From Acetilactobacillus jinshanensis_A (GTDB lineage: Bacteria; Bacillota; Bacilli; Lactobacillales; Lactobacillaceae): a stretch of DNA of 64,000 nt. Made by a program: the position numbers and the translations under genes. The notes below the pieces were generated by a model that was not told the DNA's origin, did not search any database, and saw nothing but the letters and a program-made list of their open reading frames with translations. Positions 47,275 through 57,051 of this stretch are shown in pieces. The stretch lies in NCBI GenBank assembly GCA_043289735.1, contig CP171343.1, forward strand, positions 806,001 to 870,000, given 5' to 3'. How positions within the stretch are numbered: the stretch's first letter is position 1; every line of letters begins with the position of its first letter.

Positions 47275-47900
47275 ACCACGATTCGATAAATAGGCCCCTT
47301 ATACATCGTCTTTTCTTCATACTCGGTGACAATATTATGCTCATTCTCTTTACTATGATGTAAATCCAAGGTTACGTCATCAAACTTCAGGCCATAATTA
47401 TTCATACTCTTTAAAGAATACTCAAACAAATTACGGTTATCGGTCTTAAATTTAATCGGTGCGTCCGGTGCTAAAATATCTTGATACCGAGGCAAGAACC
47501 GCGGTGACGTCAAACGACGCTTTGCGTGTCGTTTCTTCGGCCACGGATCAGAAAAATTCAGAAATAATCGGTCAATTTGATGAGGCTTAAAGAAATCGCA
47601 CACCTGATTAGCGTTGGCTTCAACCAGTTGAACGTTATCACGATGATGATTAACCACCTTACGCAATGCCATCGCAACTACCGATTCATCCATTTCGATC
47701 CCGACGAAATTAATCTCAGGATGTAATTTAGAAATGGTATCAATAAACTGACCTTTGCCGGTTCCGATTTCTAAATAAATCGGCTGCTTTTTAGGAAAGC
47801 GCCGTTCCCATTCTCCTTGTAACGGATCAGGATCGGTTACGATCATCTGGGGATGAGCTTCAATATAGGGAGCAGCCCATTTTTTATGTCTTGCACGCAA
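47247..47900 (-). CDS. trmB: tRNA (guanine-N7)-methyltransferase
   Basis: Methylates G46 of tRNA. The 217 aa contain YLEIGTGKGQFI (SAM loop), FVGIEMDESVVAMA, RLFLNFSDPWPKKRHAKRRL and FKTDNRNLFEYS, all family signatures. It is complete, with AGGAGG upstream located in the end of the ecsB remnant. Confidence 0.95.
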   Translation of the reverse strand: MRARHKKWAAPYIEAHPQMIVTDPDPLQGEWERRFPKKQPIYLEIGTGKGQFIDTISKLHPEINFVGIEMDESVVAMALRKVVNHHRDNVQLVEANANQVCDFFKPHQIDRLFLNFSDPWPKKRHAKRRLTSPRFLPRYQDILAPDAPIKFKTDNRNLFEYSLKSMNNYGLKFDDVTLDLHHSKENEHNIVTEYEEKTMYKGPIYRIVVHFPVKSNR

Positions 47901-47953
47901 ATTAACGACCTCCTAGTTATTTTTCTTAACCTGCTTCGGTAAGTAAATTTTGA

Positions 47954-48815
47954 TCATAACAGAATTTCGACCAAGCCCATTAACCACCAGAGCATCTTTT
48001 GAAAGCTTTTAAGCTGATCGACACCGCTTAACGGGTAGATATGAATAAAGGCGTTACTTTCAAAATGAAAGTAGAACGGAATAATTTGAAAAACGATCAA
48101 ATAAACGAAGACGAGGCCCATTATGATTGGAAAAACCGTCCCGTTAATAAAGACCGAAATAATCAGACCGATAATCACCAGCCGGGCGTATAAATTACTA
48201 AATTCTTTATCCCGAAGAAAGCCGTGCCAATCTAAGTAAAGATAGGTGTTAATCCGGGACGGCTTCACCAAATTAAAGATCGGCGCTAAATAACGGCGCC
48301 GGGAAACCGCGCTGCCAAAATTAGGAACGTCGACAAACATGTTAAAGATCGTATAGATATCATGCATGCGGTGATCTTCGCTTTTAATCACCTTTCGCCA
48401 GTTAATTGAACTAGACTGGCGACTAAAGCAATTGGTATTGAATCCTTAATAACGGTAATAATACAAACCAAACGATTACTTGAATAATCGAGGCATTAAG
48501 GTAGCTATACACCAGCGCTTTTTTAAAATAGCCCTTCATCAACCCGTCGGTGGGCAACAAAAATACGTAATCCGGATCCTGCGTTAAAGAAGCCAGTCGT
48601 CCAAGTTGGGTCGCAATCAGCATCACGATGCCAATCAATAAGGCTATCCACCAGGTACCGAAGCGCAAAGTCTTTAAGAAATTAGAATATGCTAAACCTA
48701 ATCCACCGACTAGAAAAAGCAGTGCAATTACAAAGAAATCGTTAAAGACGTATTTAAGATACCTGGCCATGTGAATTAACTGGTCGCCTAATCGACGTTT
48801 ATATAACCGCTTCAT
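47954..48815 (-). pseudogene. ecsB: ABC transporter permease EcsB, deleted and truncated
   Basis: Membrane partner of EcsA, normally about 400 aa. The first frame (48815-48423) has the N-terminal region and two to three helices. About 70 residues are missing at the join near 48400, where the second frame begins (VIKSEDHRMHDIYTIFNMFV) and reads through VDVPNFGSAVSRRRYL and more helices. The end (LVEILL, stop at 47954) is some 60-70 residues early. It overlaps ecsA by 4 bp. Confidence 0.82.
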
Positions 48816-49540
48816 TTTCGAGCATCCTTTGCTAACGACAAGTAGACATCGGATAACGTCTGTTTATGATACTTTTCCCTTAACTGGCCCATCGTGCTCT
48901 CGGTCCTAATTCGGCCGTTATGAATCAGCACGAAGCGGTCACAAACTTTTTGAGCGGTATCCAATACGTGGGTGGTCATCAAAATACTACTGCCCTGTGC
49001 TTTTCGTTCATGAATTAAAGACAACAGATCATGAACCGCTAACGGATCCAAGCCCAAGAATGGTTCATCAATAATAAATAATTTAGCGTCGGTCAAGAAC
49101 GCACAGGTAATCATGACCTTCTGTTTCATACCTTTTGAAAAGTCGATCGGGAACCAGTTCAGTTTATTGGACAACCGAAACCGATATAACAAATGCTTAG
49201 CCCGTTTCCAAGCTTGTTATGGATCTAGATGATAAGCCAGGATCGTCATTTCCAGATGTTCCTTTAAGGTCAATTCTGGATATAAAATCGGCGTTTCGGG
49301 AACGTAAGCAATCTGCTGCTTATACTTCTGACTATCGTCGTCAATCGAGATCCCGTTAATTTTAATCGATCCGGAAAACGGCTTTAAAAGTCCGATAATA
49401 TGATTAATCGTGGTCGATTTACCGGCCCCGTTTAAGCCGATTAGCCCCACTAATTCACCATTTTTAACGTTAAACGATACGTCATGCAAAACGGGTAACT
49501 GAGAATAGCCACCCGTCACGTGAGATACTACTAAAGACAT
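48812..49540 (-). pseudogene. ecsA: ABC transporter ATPase EcsA with an in-frame stop
   Basis: ATPase of the Ecs transporter, linked to secretion and regulated proteolysis. The N-terminal part has Walker A GLNGAGKSTTINHI and the Q loop; after YHLDP a TAA (49219-49217) interrupts, but the same frame continues with QAWKRAKHLLYRFRL, the signature FSKGMKQKVM, Walker B LFIIDEPFLGLDP and the H loop. So a single nonsense codon, probably replacing a Gln or Glu codon, splits an otherwise normal gene of about 242 codons. Confidence 0.88.
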
Positions 49541-49605
49541 GATTTTATTTCATTCCTTTAAGTCGATAATCACATAATTCCGTAAGTATTATATCATACT
49601 TAAGA

Positions 49606-49634
49606 TTATTTACGCCGCCTGGTTAGTGTATAAT
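49606..49634 (+). promoter_or_regulatory. Candidate promoter for the HIT-family gene
   Basis: A consensus -10 TATAAT at 49629-49634 lies 33 bp before the gene, with a weak -35 (TTATTT, 17 bp spacing). It is divergent from ecsA. Confidence 0.5.
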
Positions 49635-49672
49635 TAAGGTAGATTATATTTAGAGATGAAAGAAGTTTGATT

Positions 49673-50116
49673 ATGAACAGCCAACTTGACGATAATTGTA
49701 TCTTTTGTAAAATCATTGCGGGGAAAATCCCTAGTTACACCGTTTATGAAGATAAGGTTGTAAAAGCCTTCTTGGACATTTCACAAACCACTCCCGGCCA
49801 TACGTTAGTCATCCCGAAGCGACATATCCCGAATATTTACGCTTACGACGCTAAATACGCCGGCGAAGTCTTTTCCCGGATCCCGATGATCGCCCGAGCG
49901 ATCAAGGCTTCTAATCCTAAAATCAAGGGCTTAAACATCCTTAACAACAACGGAAAAATTGCTTCCCAATCCGTTTTTCATTCTCATTTCCATTTAATTC
50001 CCCGCTATACCGATCACGACGGCTTTTCCATGAGCTTTACCAATCATAATTCTGAATACGATAAAGCTAAATTTACTAAAGTTCAGAACGATATTAAAAA
50101 ACACCTGGAGAAATAA
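49673..50116 (+). CDS. hit: HIT family protein (nucleotide hydrolase)
   Basis: Histidine-triad hydrolase acting on nucleoside phosphoramidates or dinucleotides. About 147 aa: CIFCKIIAGKIPSYTVYED with the zinc Cys pair, FLDISQTTPGHTLVIPK, and the triad HSHFHLIPRY near residue 107. The start ATGAACAGC at 49673 is preferred; an ATG two codons earlier is also in frame. It is divergent to ecsA, the usual arrangement in Firmicutes, and followed by prsA. Confidence 0.92.
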   Translation: MNSQLDDNCIFCKIIAGKIPSYTVYEDKVVKAFLDISQTTPGHTLVIPKRHIPNIYAYDAKYAGEVFSRIPMIARAIKASNPKIKGLNILNNNGKIASQSVFHSHFHLIPRYTDHDGFSMSFTNHNSEYDKAKFTKVQNDIKKHLEK

Positions 50117-50177
50117 CCATGAATAAATTCAGAAATCAATTAAGCAAATTAAAAATAATTTTAAAAATGATATGTTA

Positions 50178-50186
50178 TGTTATATA
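50178..50186 (+). promoter_or_regulatory. Candidate extended -10 promoter for prsA
   Basis: TGTTATATA (TGn plus TATATA) lies about 36 bp before the prsA start, in an AT-rich stretch. No -35 is evident. Confidence 0.45.
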
Positions 50187-50221
50187 AGTGATTAATTAAT
50201 AGAAATAGGAGTTTTAAAACA

Positions 50222-51097
50222 ATGAAATTAAGAAAGAAAATTTTAATTGGTGCGATGGGTGGCTTAATGTGTTTATCATTAGCCGCCTGTGGTAACCAAT
50301 CAGTTGCCACCACTAACGGTGGTAAAATTACGCGAACTTCTTATTACAACAACATGAAGAAGACCGCAAACGGTAAACAAGTCTTACAGCAAATGATTTT
50401 AGATAAAGTCTTTTCTAAAGATTACGGTAAAGACGTTAAAGCTTCTCAAGTTAACGCCATTATGGAACAGATGAAGGCTCAGTACGGTTCTGAATTCAGT
50501 ATGCTCTTACAGCAGCAAGGCATGACGACTACTCAATTAAAGAAGAGCTTACGCAGTAAGTTGCTGTTAAGACAAGCCGTTAAGCACAATACTGACTTTA
50601 CTAAGTCCATGCTTAAGAAACAGTTCAAGAGCTTTGAACCTAAAGTAACGGTTGACCAAATCCTGGTTACTAGCCAATCCAAAGCCCAGACGATTGAATC
50701 CAAGCTAAAGTCCGGCGACAGCTTCACTAGTTTAGCCAAGAAATATTCTAAGGATCCAACCAGTAAAAACGGCGGCCGTCTAGCTCCGTTTGATAACACG
50801 GCTAACTTAAGTCCTAAGTTTAAGAAAGCCGCCTTTAATCTTCACAATGGTGAATATACCAAGTCACCTGTTAAGACTCAGTACGGTTACCAAATCATTA
50901 AAATGGTCAACAAGCCAGAAAAAGGAACCTACAAAGATAACAAGAGCGCTTTAGAAGATCAGATTACCGATAAAGAAATGAAGAGCGCTACCCTGATGCA
51001 TAAAATCGTTTCTAAAGTTCTACGAAACGGTAACGTTAATATCCAAGATAACAGCTTAAAGAACATCTTGGCTGATTACATGTCACCATCTAATTAA
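50222..51097 (+). CDS. prsA: Foldase lipoprotein PrsA (parvulin-type)
   Basis: Lipid-anchored chaperone outside the membrane that helps secreted proteins fold. The 291 aa start with a lipoprotein signal (MGGLMCLSLAACGN, Cys at residue 23). The central PpiC domain runs from about residue 140 (VDQILVTSQSKAQTI) to 235, with DPTSKNGGRLAPF and YGYQIIKM. Flanking helical regions are normal. It is next to the hit gene, as in many Bacilli. Confidence 0.94.
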   Translation: MKLRKKILIGAMGGLMCLSLAACGNQSVATTNGGKITRTSYYNNMKKTANGKQVLQQMILDKVFSKDYGKDVKASQVNAIMEQMKAQYGSEFSMLLQQQGMTTTQLKKSLRSKLLLRQAVKHNTDFTKSMLKKQFKSFEPKVTVDQILVTSQSKAQTIESKLKSGDSFTSLAKKYSKDPTSKNGGRLAPFDNTANLSPKFKKAAFNLHNGEYTKSPVKTQYGYQIIKMVNKPEKGTYKDNKSALEDQITDKEMKSATLMHKIVSKVLRNGNVNIQDNSLKNILADYMSPSN

Positions 51098-51172
51098 AAA
51101 AATCATAGGAATTATGAACAAATTATGACCCAAGTTGTGATACACTTAAATCGGAAAGAGGAGGATTTACTT

Positions 51173-52588
51173 ATGAAAAAGACTAAAATCGTAAGTACTT
51201 TAGGTCCTGCCAGTTTTACGGTCCCGAAGATCGCTAAGTTAATTAAAGCAGGAGCTAACGTTTTCCGTTTCAACTTCTCACATGGTAGTCATCCTGAACA
51301 CTTAAAGCGTTACAAGATGGTTGTCCAGGCTGAAAAGAAGACTGGCATGAACGTTGGTATCGATTGTGATACTAAGGGTGCTGAAATTCGTACCACCGCT
51401 AATAAAGATGGTAAGAACTTCACTTATCATCCAGGTGACGTATTTAATATCGGTATGGATGCCGATGGTAAGAAAGAAACTACTAAAGACTTAGTTCAGT
51501 CTACTTATGACGGCTTATTTGACGATGTTCACGTCGGTGGACACGTTATGTTCGATGATGGTATTTTAGACACCATTTGTGAAAGCAAAGATAACTCTAA
51601 GCGTCAATTAATCGTTAAGGTTCAAAACACCGCTACTTTAGGCTCTCGTAAGACTGCTGATATTCCTGGTGCCATCGTTAACTTACCGGGTGTTACCAAG
51701 AAAGATGAAAATGATATTCGTTTTGCTTGTGAAAACATGAATATCAACTACATCACCGCATCCTTCTTACGTAAGCCTAAGGATGTTCGTGATATTCAGA
51801 AGATCTTAAAGGACGAAAACATGACCGACGTTCAGATCTTACCTAAGTTAGAAAACCAAGAAGGTATTGATAACTTACCAAAGATCATGAAGTTAGCCGA
51901 TGGCGTTATGGTTCCTCGTGGTGACATGGCCGTTAACATTCCGTTCGAAAACGTTCCGTTAGTTCAGAAGCACATGATTCATTACTGTAACAAGTTAGGT
52001 AAGCCAGTTATCACTGCCACCCAGATGGAAGCTTCCATGGCCAAGAACCCTCGTCCTAGCCGTGCCGAAGTTTCTGACTGTGCCGATGCCGTATTTGATG
52101 GTACCGATGCTACGATGCTTTCTGGTGAAACCGCTAATGGTGACTGGCCTGTACATGCCGTTGCTTCAATGGCACGCATTGATACCAAGGCTGAAAATCA
52201 CTTTGCACAGTATGGCTACCCTCGTCCAAAGTTCGAAGGCGGCGATACTGCTGAAGCGGTTGCTCATAGTGCTACTTTAGAAGCTGCTGACTTAGGTATT
52301 AAGACCATCGTTTGCTTCACTAAGAACGGTCACATGCCACGGATGTTCTCTAAGTACCATCCGAATGCTGACGTCTTAGCATTAGCACCTACTGCTCGTG
52401 TACGTGACGGCTTAACTATTAACTGGGGTATTCATCCGGTAATGGCTAAGGCACCTGCTGACGTCAAAGGCGCTTTACAGGAAGCCATGAGCGAAGCCGT
52501 TAACTCCGGTTTAGCTAAGAAAGGTGACAAGATCTTAGTTGCCATGGCTAACCCCGTTGAAGGTGCTATCGTTTGTACCGTTAAGTAA
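51173..52588 (+). CDS. pyk: Pyruvate kinase
   Basis: Final ATP-forming step of glycolysis. The start at 51173 has AGAGGAGG upstream; an ATG 16 codons earlier is not supported. The 471 aa contain TKIVSTLGPAS, RFNFSHGS, LPKLENQEGIDNL, MVPRGDMAVNI and VITATQMEASM. It lacks the C-terminal PEP-utiliser domain found in many Bacillus and Lactobacillus pyruvate kinases (about 585 aa). Codon use suggests high expression. A strong terminator follows. Confidence 0.96.
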   Translation: MKKTKIVSTLGPASFTVPKIAKLIKAGANVFRFNFSHGSHPEHLKRYKMVVQAEKKTGMNVGIDCDTKGAEIRTTANKDGKNFTYHPGDVFNIGMDADGKKETTKDLVQSTYDGLFDDVHVGGHVMFDDGILDTICESKDNSKRQLIVKVQNTATLGSRKTADIPGAIVNLPGVTKKDENDIRFACENMNINYITASFLRKPKDVRDIQKILKDENMTDVQILPKLENQEGIDNLPKIMKLADGVMVPRGDMAVNIPFENVPLVQKHMIHYCNKLGKPVITATQMEASMAKNPRPSRAEVSDCADAVFDGTDATMLSGETANGDWPVHAVASMARIDTKAENHFAQYGYPRPKFEGGDTAEAVAHSATLEAADLGIKTIVCFTKNGHMPRMFSKYHPNADVLALAPTARVRDGLTINWGIHPVMAKAPADVKGALQEAMSEAVNSGLAKKGDKILVAMANPVEGAIVCTVK

Positions 52589-52611
52589 TTTTAAAAATTA
52601 AATCTATAAAT

Positions 52612-53885
52612 TTAAGTCCTGAATTTTTTCAGGACTTTTTTGTTTGCAAAATTAAAGGGCTTTTCGTCCGAAGTGCAGTAAATCACCTGTAACTGCTGAC
52701 TAATTTTTTTCAATAACTTCAGCGCCGCATGACGACGCTCCACATCAAAATCGGTCAAACCGTCGTCGATCATGACCGGCATGGGATAATCATGACTAAA
52801 GACCTGGGCCATCGCAAAAATCAAAGCTAGATAAAGCTGCTGAACGGTCCCCTTCGACAATTCATAAAGGGTAAAGCGTTGCCGGTCCCTTCGCATGACT
52901 TTAATTTTAGATTTATTAAAGACGATCGAAACGTATCGACCGTTAGTTAAAGTCCCGAAATTAGCTCGAGCTTGCTGCTCGATCTTGGGTACCCGCCCTT
53001 TGGTCGCTAAATTAAGGGCCTGGTTGATCCATTGACTGGCTAACGATTCTTCCAGCCATCGTTTTACTAACGGATTGATTTCGGTTCTTGAATTAGCGGC
53101 TCGTTGCTGTAATTCATCATAGCTACCGTTATGCCCTTTAATTGATCATAGGATTGATACCGCTGTAAGTTTGTAATTTCTCGAGAACTAATCTGTTTAG
53201 CTAATTCACGGTAAGTGCTTTAGTTTAGCCTGCTCTTTTTGTAATTGTTGTTGATATTGTTGTCGATTCGGTTCATTTTAGCCACGTAATTTTTTCTTTA
53301 AGAGATCCTGATAGGTCTGATAACCCGACTTAGCCTGCTTAACCCGATCCATCAAACGAGAATAGCGCTTCAATTTTTGATTCAACGGCGGCTTATAACC
53401 GCGGGGTGAATAAATCTGTTTAACCCGCTTATTAAGATCCTCCCGATAATCGATCCAGTCGTTACTATGGGCAAGCCCGATTCGCTGGATTCGGTAAATT
53501 AAATCTTTTTGCTTTAATTTACCCATCTGACGCAGATTAACGGTCCCGAAATAATAAAGGGCGTCAAAAGTATTCCGGTTAAACGGTCCCAAAATTTTCT
53601 TCATTAAATCCCACCGTTTTTACCGGCCATCCGTTGAACGATGTATTCGTGACCATTAGAACTAACGTCTAGCTGGCCACCGTAATTTTTAGAATTTCGG
53701 GGAATATAGTTTTTATGGCTAGTCCGACGCTGTAAATAACCGAAGAGCACACCTTTAATAAAACTAATTAAAGTTGTCTTGCCAGCTTCGTTTCGTCCGT
53801 ATAAGATATTTAATCCCGTTTGAAACGGAATTGTAACGTCATGCCATTTACCATAATTAAAGATGTCGAGCTGCTTAATTCTCAT
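52612..53885 (-). pseudogene. yhaN: YhaN-like SMC-type ATPase, decayed
   Basis: YhaN is a large (about 960 aa) ABC/SMC-like ATPase paired with the nuclease YhaO. Here the N-terminus is clear (MRIKQLDIFNYGKWHDVTIP, Walker A LYGRNEAGKTTLISF), a frameshift at 53604 follows, then a 108-aa piece (RNTFDALYYFGTVNLRQMG). The C-terminal piece (52896-52612) has LSKGTVQQLYLALIFAMAQ (signature) and MIDDGLTDFD (Walker B). The coiled-coil middle, several hundred residues, is mostly gone. ATG overlaps the yhaO end. Confidence 0.82.
52614..52643 (+). terminator. Terminator after pyk
   Basis: Perfect stem AAGTCCTGAA / TTCAGGACTT with loop TTTT and a T tail, 25 bp after the pyk stop. It overlaps the end of the opposite yhaN remnant. 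Confidence 0.92.
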
Positions 53886-54919
53886 CGTCAGAACCCCTAT
53901 GATTAGTTATCAATTGCATAATTTGCTGCTTTAATCGTTGAATCTCTTCTGGATTATTAAAGCGGTGATTAATAAACGGATATTGAAATAACTTTTTAGC
54001 CAGACTATCCACGTTACCCAGTTGAAAGACCTGCTCAGCACTCTATAAACCCAAGCGTTATAATCCGGATAACGATCCTGAAGTTCCGCTTGAACCTGAT
54101 CCAGTAGATTTTGGTTCGTAATCAAAGTTATTAAATCAGACTTTAAATTAGACTATTTAAATTTAAATCAACTAACCAATTAATAACCGAAGTCGAATGA
54201 AACTCCGGCTGAAACTGATTTTGGCTATCAACTAATAAATAGCCCTTATCACCAGTTTCGTTTGGATTTCGTCCTTGAATATTACCCGGATAAACAACTG
54301 GTGGCTGCTGATTAATAACTCGTCGCTTATGAACGTGGCCTAGCGCCCAGTAATCATAATGCTTACTAAGTAATTCGTTTAAGCTAAACGGCGTGTAGTT
54401 AGACGTACCGCTGCTGATCTGGCCGTGAATCATCCCGATTTGATAATCACAATTTTGTTTAACCGGAAAATTATCAATTTTTCGTTCAGGTTCCCACCGG
54501 CTACCGTAGCTAAATCCGGTAATCTTGATTAATTTGCCCCGGATTCATTTCAGTTCTTTTGTCGTAACCTGATTAGGAAACACGTAGGCATTGTCCGGAT
54601 AGCCTAGCTTATGATAATCACCCGAATAATAATCATGGTTCCCAAAGCTCAGGAAAACGGGAATCTGATGCTGATCCAAGAATCTTAATTGATGCTTTAA
54701 AAAATTTTGCGCCCGAACGTTTTGATCCTGACGATCAAATAAATCACCCACGATCAAAACAAAATCAACCTGATATTTAACGGCGGCTTGAACAATTCTT
54801 GCAAACGATCGATACGTTGATCGATAAACTAATTTCCATAACGCATACGGCGTTCCGTCGTTTCGTAAATTATCAAACGGACTATCTAAATGTAAATCAG
54901 CGGTGTGAATAAATTTCAT
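53875..54919 (-). pseudogene. yhaO: YhaO-like DNA repair exonuclease (metallophosphoesterase), frameshifted
   Basis: Calcineurin-like nuclease of the SbcD/Mre11 type. The first frame (54919-54545) has the metal motifs HTADLHLDSPF, VGDLFDRQDQ and SFGNHDYYSG. The frame is lost near 54545; IHGQISSG, YWALGHVHKRRV (last metal histidines) and YPGNIQGRNPNETG lie in a second frame (54433-54143), and a third frame ends QQIMQLITNHRGSDDEN at 53875. Total coding length is about 60 residues short of the usual 400. It is followed by yhaN with an 11-bp overlap. Confidence 0.82.
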
Positions 54920-54929
54920 AAGATCCTCA

Positions 54930-57002
54930 CTATTCTAAGAAATGCTTAGCTTTATCAATGAAATGATGGGTGGAATTCTTAACAGAGCCAAAGCCCTGGT
55001 CAAAGTCAGCAGTAACTTTAGAAGCCTTCTGCTTAAAGTCGTTCCAGTGACTTGAACTAGTCGAATCGTGTTCACTTACCATCGTCTGAGCATCCTTAAC
55101 CTTAAACGGCGTTTCCTTAGTGGTCGGGATAATTTCTTGCATTTCATTTTTAAATAACGGCCCGATCCCGGTTCCGCTCAGGTTTTCCAAATGCTGATTA
55201 CGATTGGTATTATCAAAGCCTTCCCAAGTGGCTAAGACCACGTTCGGGGTATAGCCGACGATCCATTTATCACGGGTCGCGTCACTATCACCGGTGTTAT
55301 CAGCTTCGGTACTGCCGGTTTTACCTGCGACTTGATAACCACTTGGTTTAGCGTCAACTCCGCTACCGTTATCGAAGACGCCTAGCATCATACTGGTCAT
55401 CTGTTTGGCGGTTCCCGGCGACATCACGTTATGCGTCGTACTACCGGTATTATTAACGATTACCTTACCCGAAGCGTTAACGATCTTCCGAATGTAATGC
55501 GGCGAAGTCCGGGTTCCGCCGTTAGCAAAGGCGGTATAAGCACTAGCCATCTGCTGCGGAGAAACGCCTTTTGACAAACCGCCTAAGCCTAAAGCTAGGT
55601 TCTTATCACTGCGGGTTACCGGAATGCCGAAATTTTTGGCGGAATCAAAGCCTTTATCAACCCCGATCCGATTTAATAGCCAAACCGTCGGTGCGTTCAT
55701 ACTTTGAGCTAGAGCTTTATACATCGGAACGTGACCGGTATAAACGTTATTATAATTCTTGGGCTTATAAGTCCCGTGATCATACGACTTCGGTTCGTTC
55801 AATAAACTGGAATCATAAGAATAGCCGCTTTCCAGAGCCGGCGTATAAACGGCTAACGGTTTCATGGTGGATCCAGGCTGACGGGTCATTTGCGTGGCTC
55901 GGTTATAGCCCCGGAAGACGGGCTTGCCACGACCGCCCACTACGGCGGTAACGCCGCCGCTATGCGGATTCATTGCAATCGAAGCCGCCTGAACCTTAGC
56001 CCCGTTACTAGCGTTATGCGGAAAATTATTAGGATTCTTAAAGTTATCCTGTAAATCCGACTGCTGCTTCTGGTTTAATGTCGTATAAATCCGGTAACCA
56101 TGGTTCATAATGTCCGATTCAGAAATCCCGTACCGATTAATCGCTTCGTTAATCACGGCATCAAAATAATACGGATACTGATAATGACTCTTATAAATAT
56201 AGTTATTCTTAACGTTGATCGGCGTCTGAGCTAATTCCTGCGCACGCGACATAGTAATTTTATGATTTTTAGCCATTAGATATAGAACGACGTTCCGTCG
56301 TTGCTTCGATAACTTCGGATGATTAATCGGGTTATAGGCTCCCGGATTAGTCAGCATCCCGGCTAAAATTGCGGCATCCTGAACCGGCAGCTTACTAGCG
56401 GGTAGACCAAAGTAGCGTTCGGAAGCGTCCTGGACACCGTAGACCCCGTTCCCGAAATAAGAATTGTTCATGTACATAGCTAGAATATCCCGCTTCGGGT
56501 ACACGTTAGCGACCTGAATCGACATAAACAATTCCTTTAATTTTCGGTTAAAGGTCTGCTGCTGAGTCAAATAGGTATTTTTAACCAGTTGCTGGGTTAA
56601 CGTACTACCCCCACCGCTGATGTAATCACGGTGAAGTAGTTTATTCTTAATCATTAACAACACGGCCCGTCCGTAGCCACTAGGTGAAAAACCGTGTTCA
56701 TGATAAAAATTACGGTCTTCGGTCGATAAAATAGCGTTCGGTAAATTTGGTGAAATATCTTTCAAGCCAACGTAACTGCCCTTTTGGCCAGAAAACTGTC
56801 CAGCTTGGCGACCCTTTGCATCATAAATAATGGTGGGCTTTTCTAATGATGAGTGAAGATTGCTGACGTCCATCGTCTTCGCTATATACGTCATATAAAT
56901 ACTCATCGTTAAGAATAACGTTAAAAAGATTAATACGATCCAACGCGTTAATTGATAACGATGATTAAACGACTTAATTTTTCTTAAATTATCTTGATTC
57001 AT
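54930..57002 (-). CDS. Bifunctional class A penicillin-binding protein (PBP1A/2A type)
   Basis: Polymerises and cross-links peptidoglycan. The 690 aa have one N-terminal membrane helix (about residues 20-42), the glycosyltransferase domain (STEDRNFYHEHGFSPSGYGR, GGGSTLTQQLVKN, MYMNNSYFGNGVYG) and the transpeptidase domain (active Ser in PGSTMKPL, SMN, GKTGSTEA). The C-terminal tail is short and charged. It is complete. Confidence 0.95.
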   Translation of the reverse strand: MNQDNLRKIKSFNHRYQLTRWIVLIFLTLFLTMSIYMTYIAKTMDVSNLHSSLEKPTIIYDAKGRQAGQFSGQKGSYVGLKDISPNLPNAILSTEDRNFYHEHGFSPSGYGRAVLLMIKNKLLHRDYISGGGSTLTQQLVKNTYLTQQQTFNRKLKELFMSIQVANVYPKRDILAMYMNNSYFGNGVYGVQDASERYFGLPASKLPVQDAAILAGMLTNPGAYNPINHPKLSKQRRNVVLYLMAKNHKITMSRAQELAQTPINVKNNYIYKSHYQYPYYFDAVINEAINRYGISESDIMNHGYRIYTTLNQKQQSDLQDNFKNPNNFPHNASNGAKVQAASIAMNPHSGGVTAVVGGRGKPVFRGYNRATQMTRQPGSTMKPLAVYTPALESGYSYDSSLLNEPKSYDHGTYKPKNYNNVYTGHVPMYKALAQSMNAPTVWLLNRIGVDKGFDSAKNFGIPVTRSDKNLALGLGGLSKGVSPQQMASAYTAFANGGTRTSPHYIRKIVNASGKVIVNNTGSTTHNVMSPGTAKQMTSMMLGVFDNGSGVDAKPSGYQVAGKTGSTEADNTGDSDATRDKWIVGYTPNVVLATWEGFDNTNRNQHLENLSGTGIGPLFKNEMQEIIPTTKETPFKVKDAQTMVSEHDSTSSSHWNDFKQKASKVTADFDQGFGSVKNSTHHFIDKAKHFLE

Positions 57003-57051
57003 AATTCAAAATAATCCTCTTTTATCGCCGAATTTTTTTATTTAAGTTAAT

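Noticed and set aside
50119..50187. A 22-codon frame MNKFRNQLSKLK after the HIT gene
   Set aside because: It could be the remnant of a YtxH-like gene, but it is too short to assign and overlaps the prsA promoter.
55571..55951. A 126-aa open frame on the plus strand inside the class A PBP gene
   Set aside because: It is antisense to well-conserved transpeptidase sequence, has no RBS and no protein-like composition.
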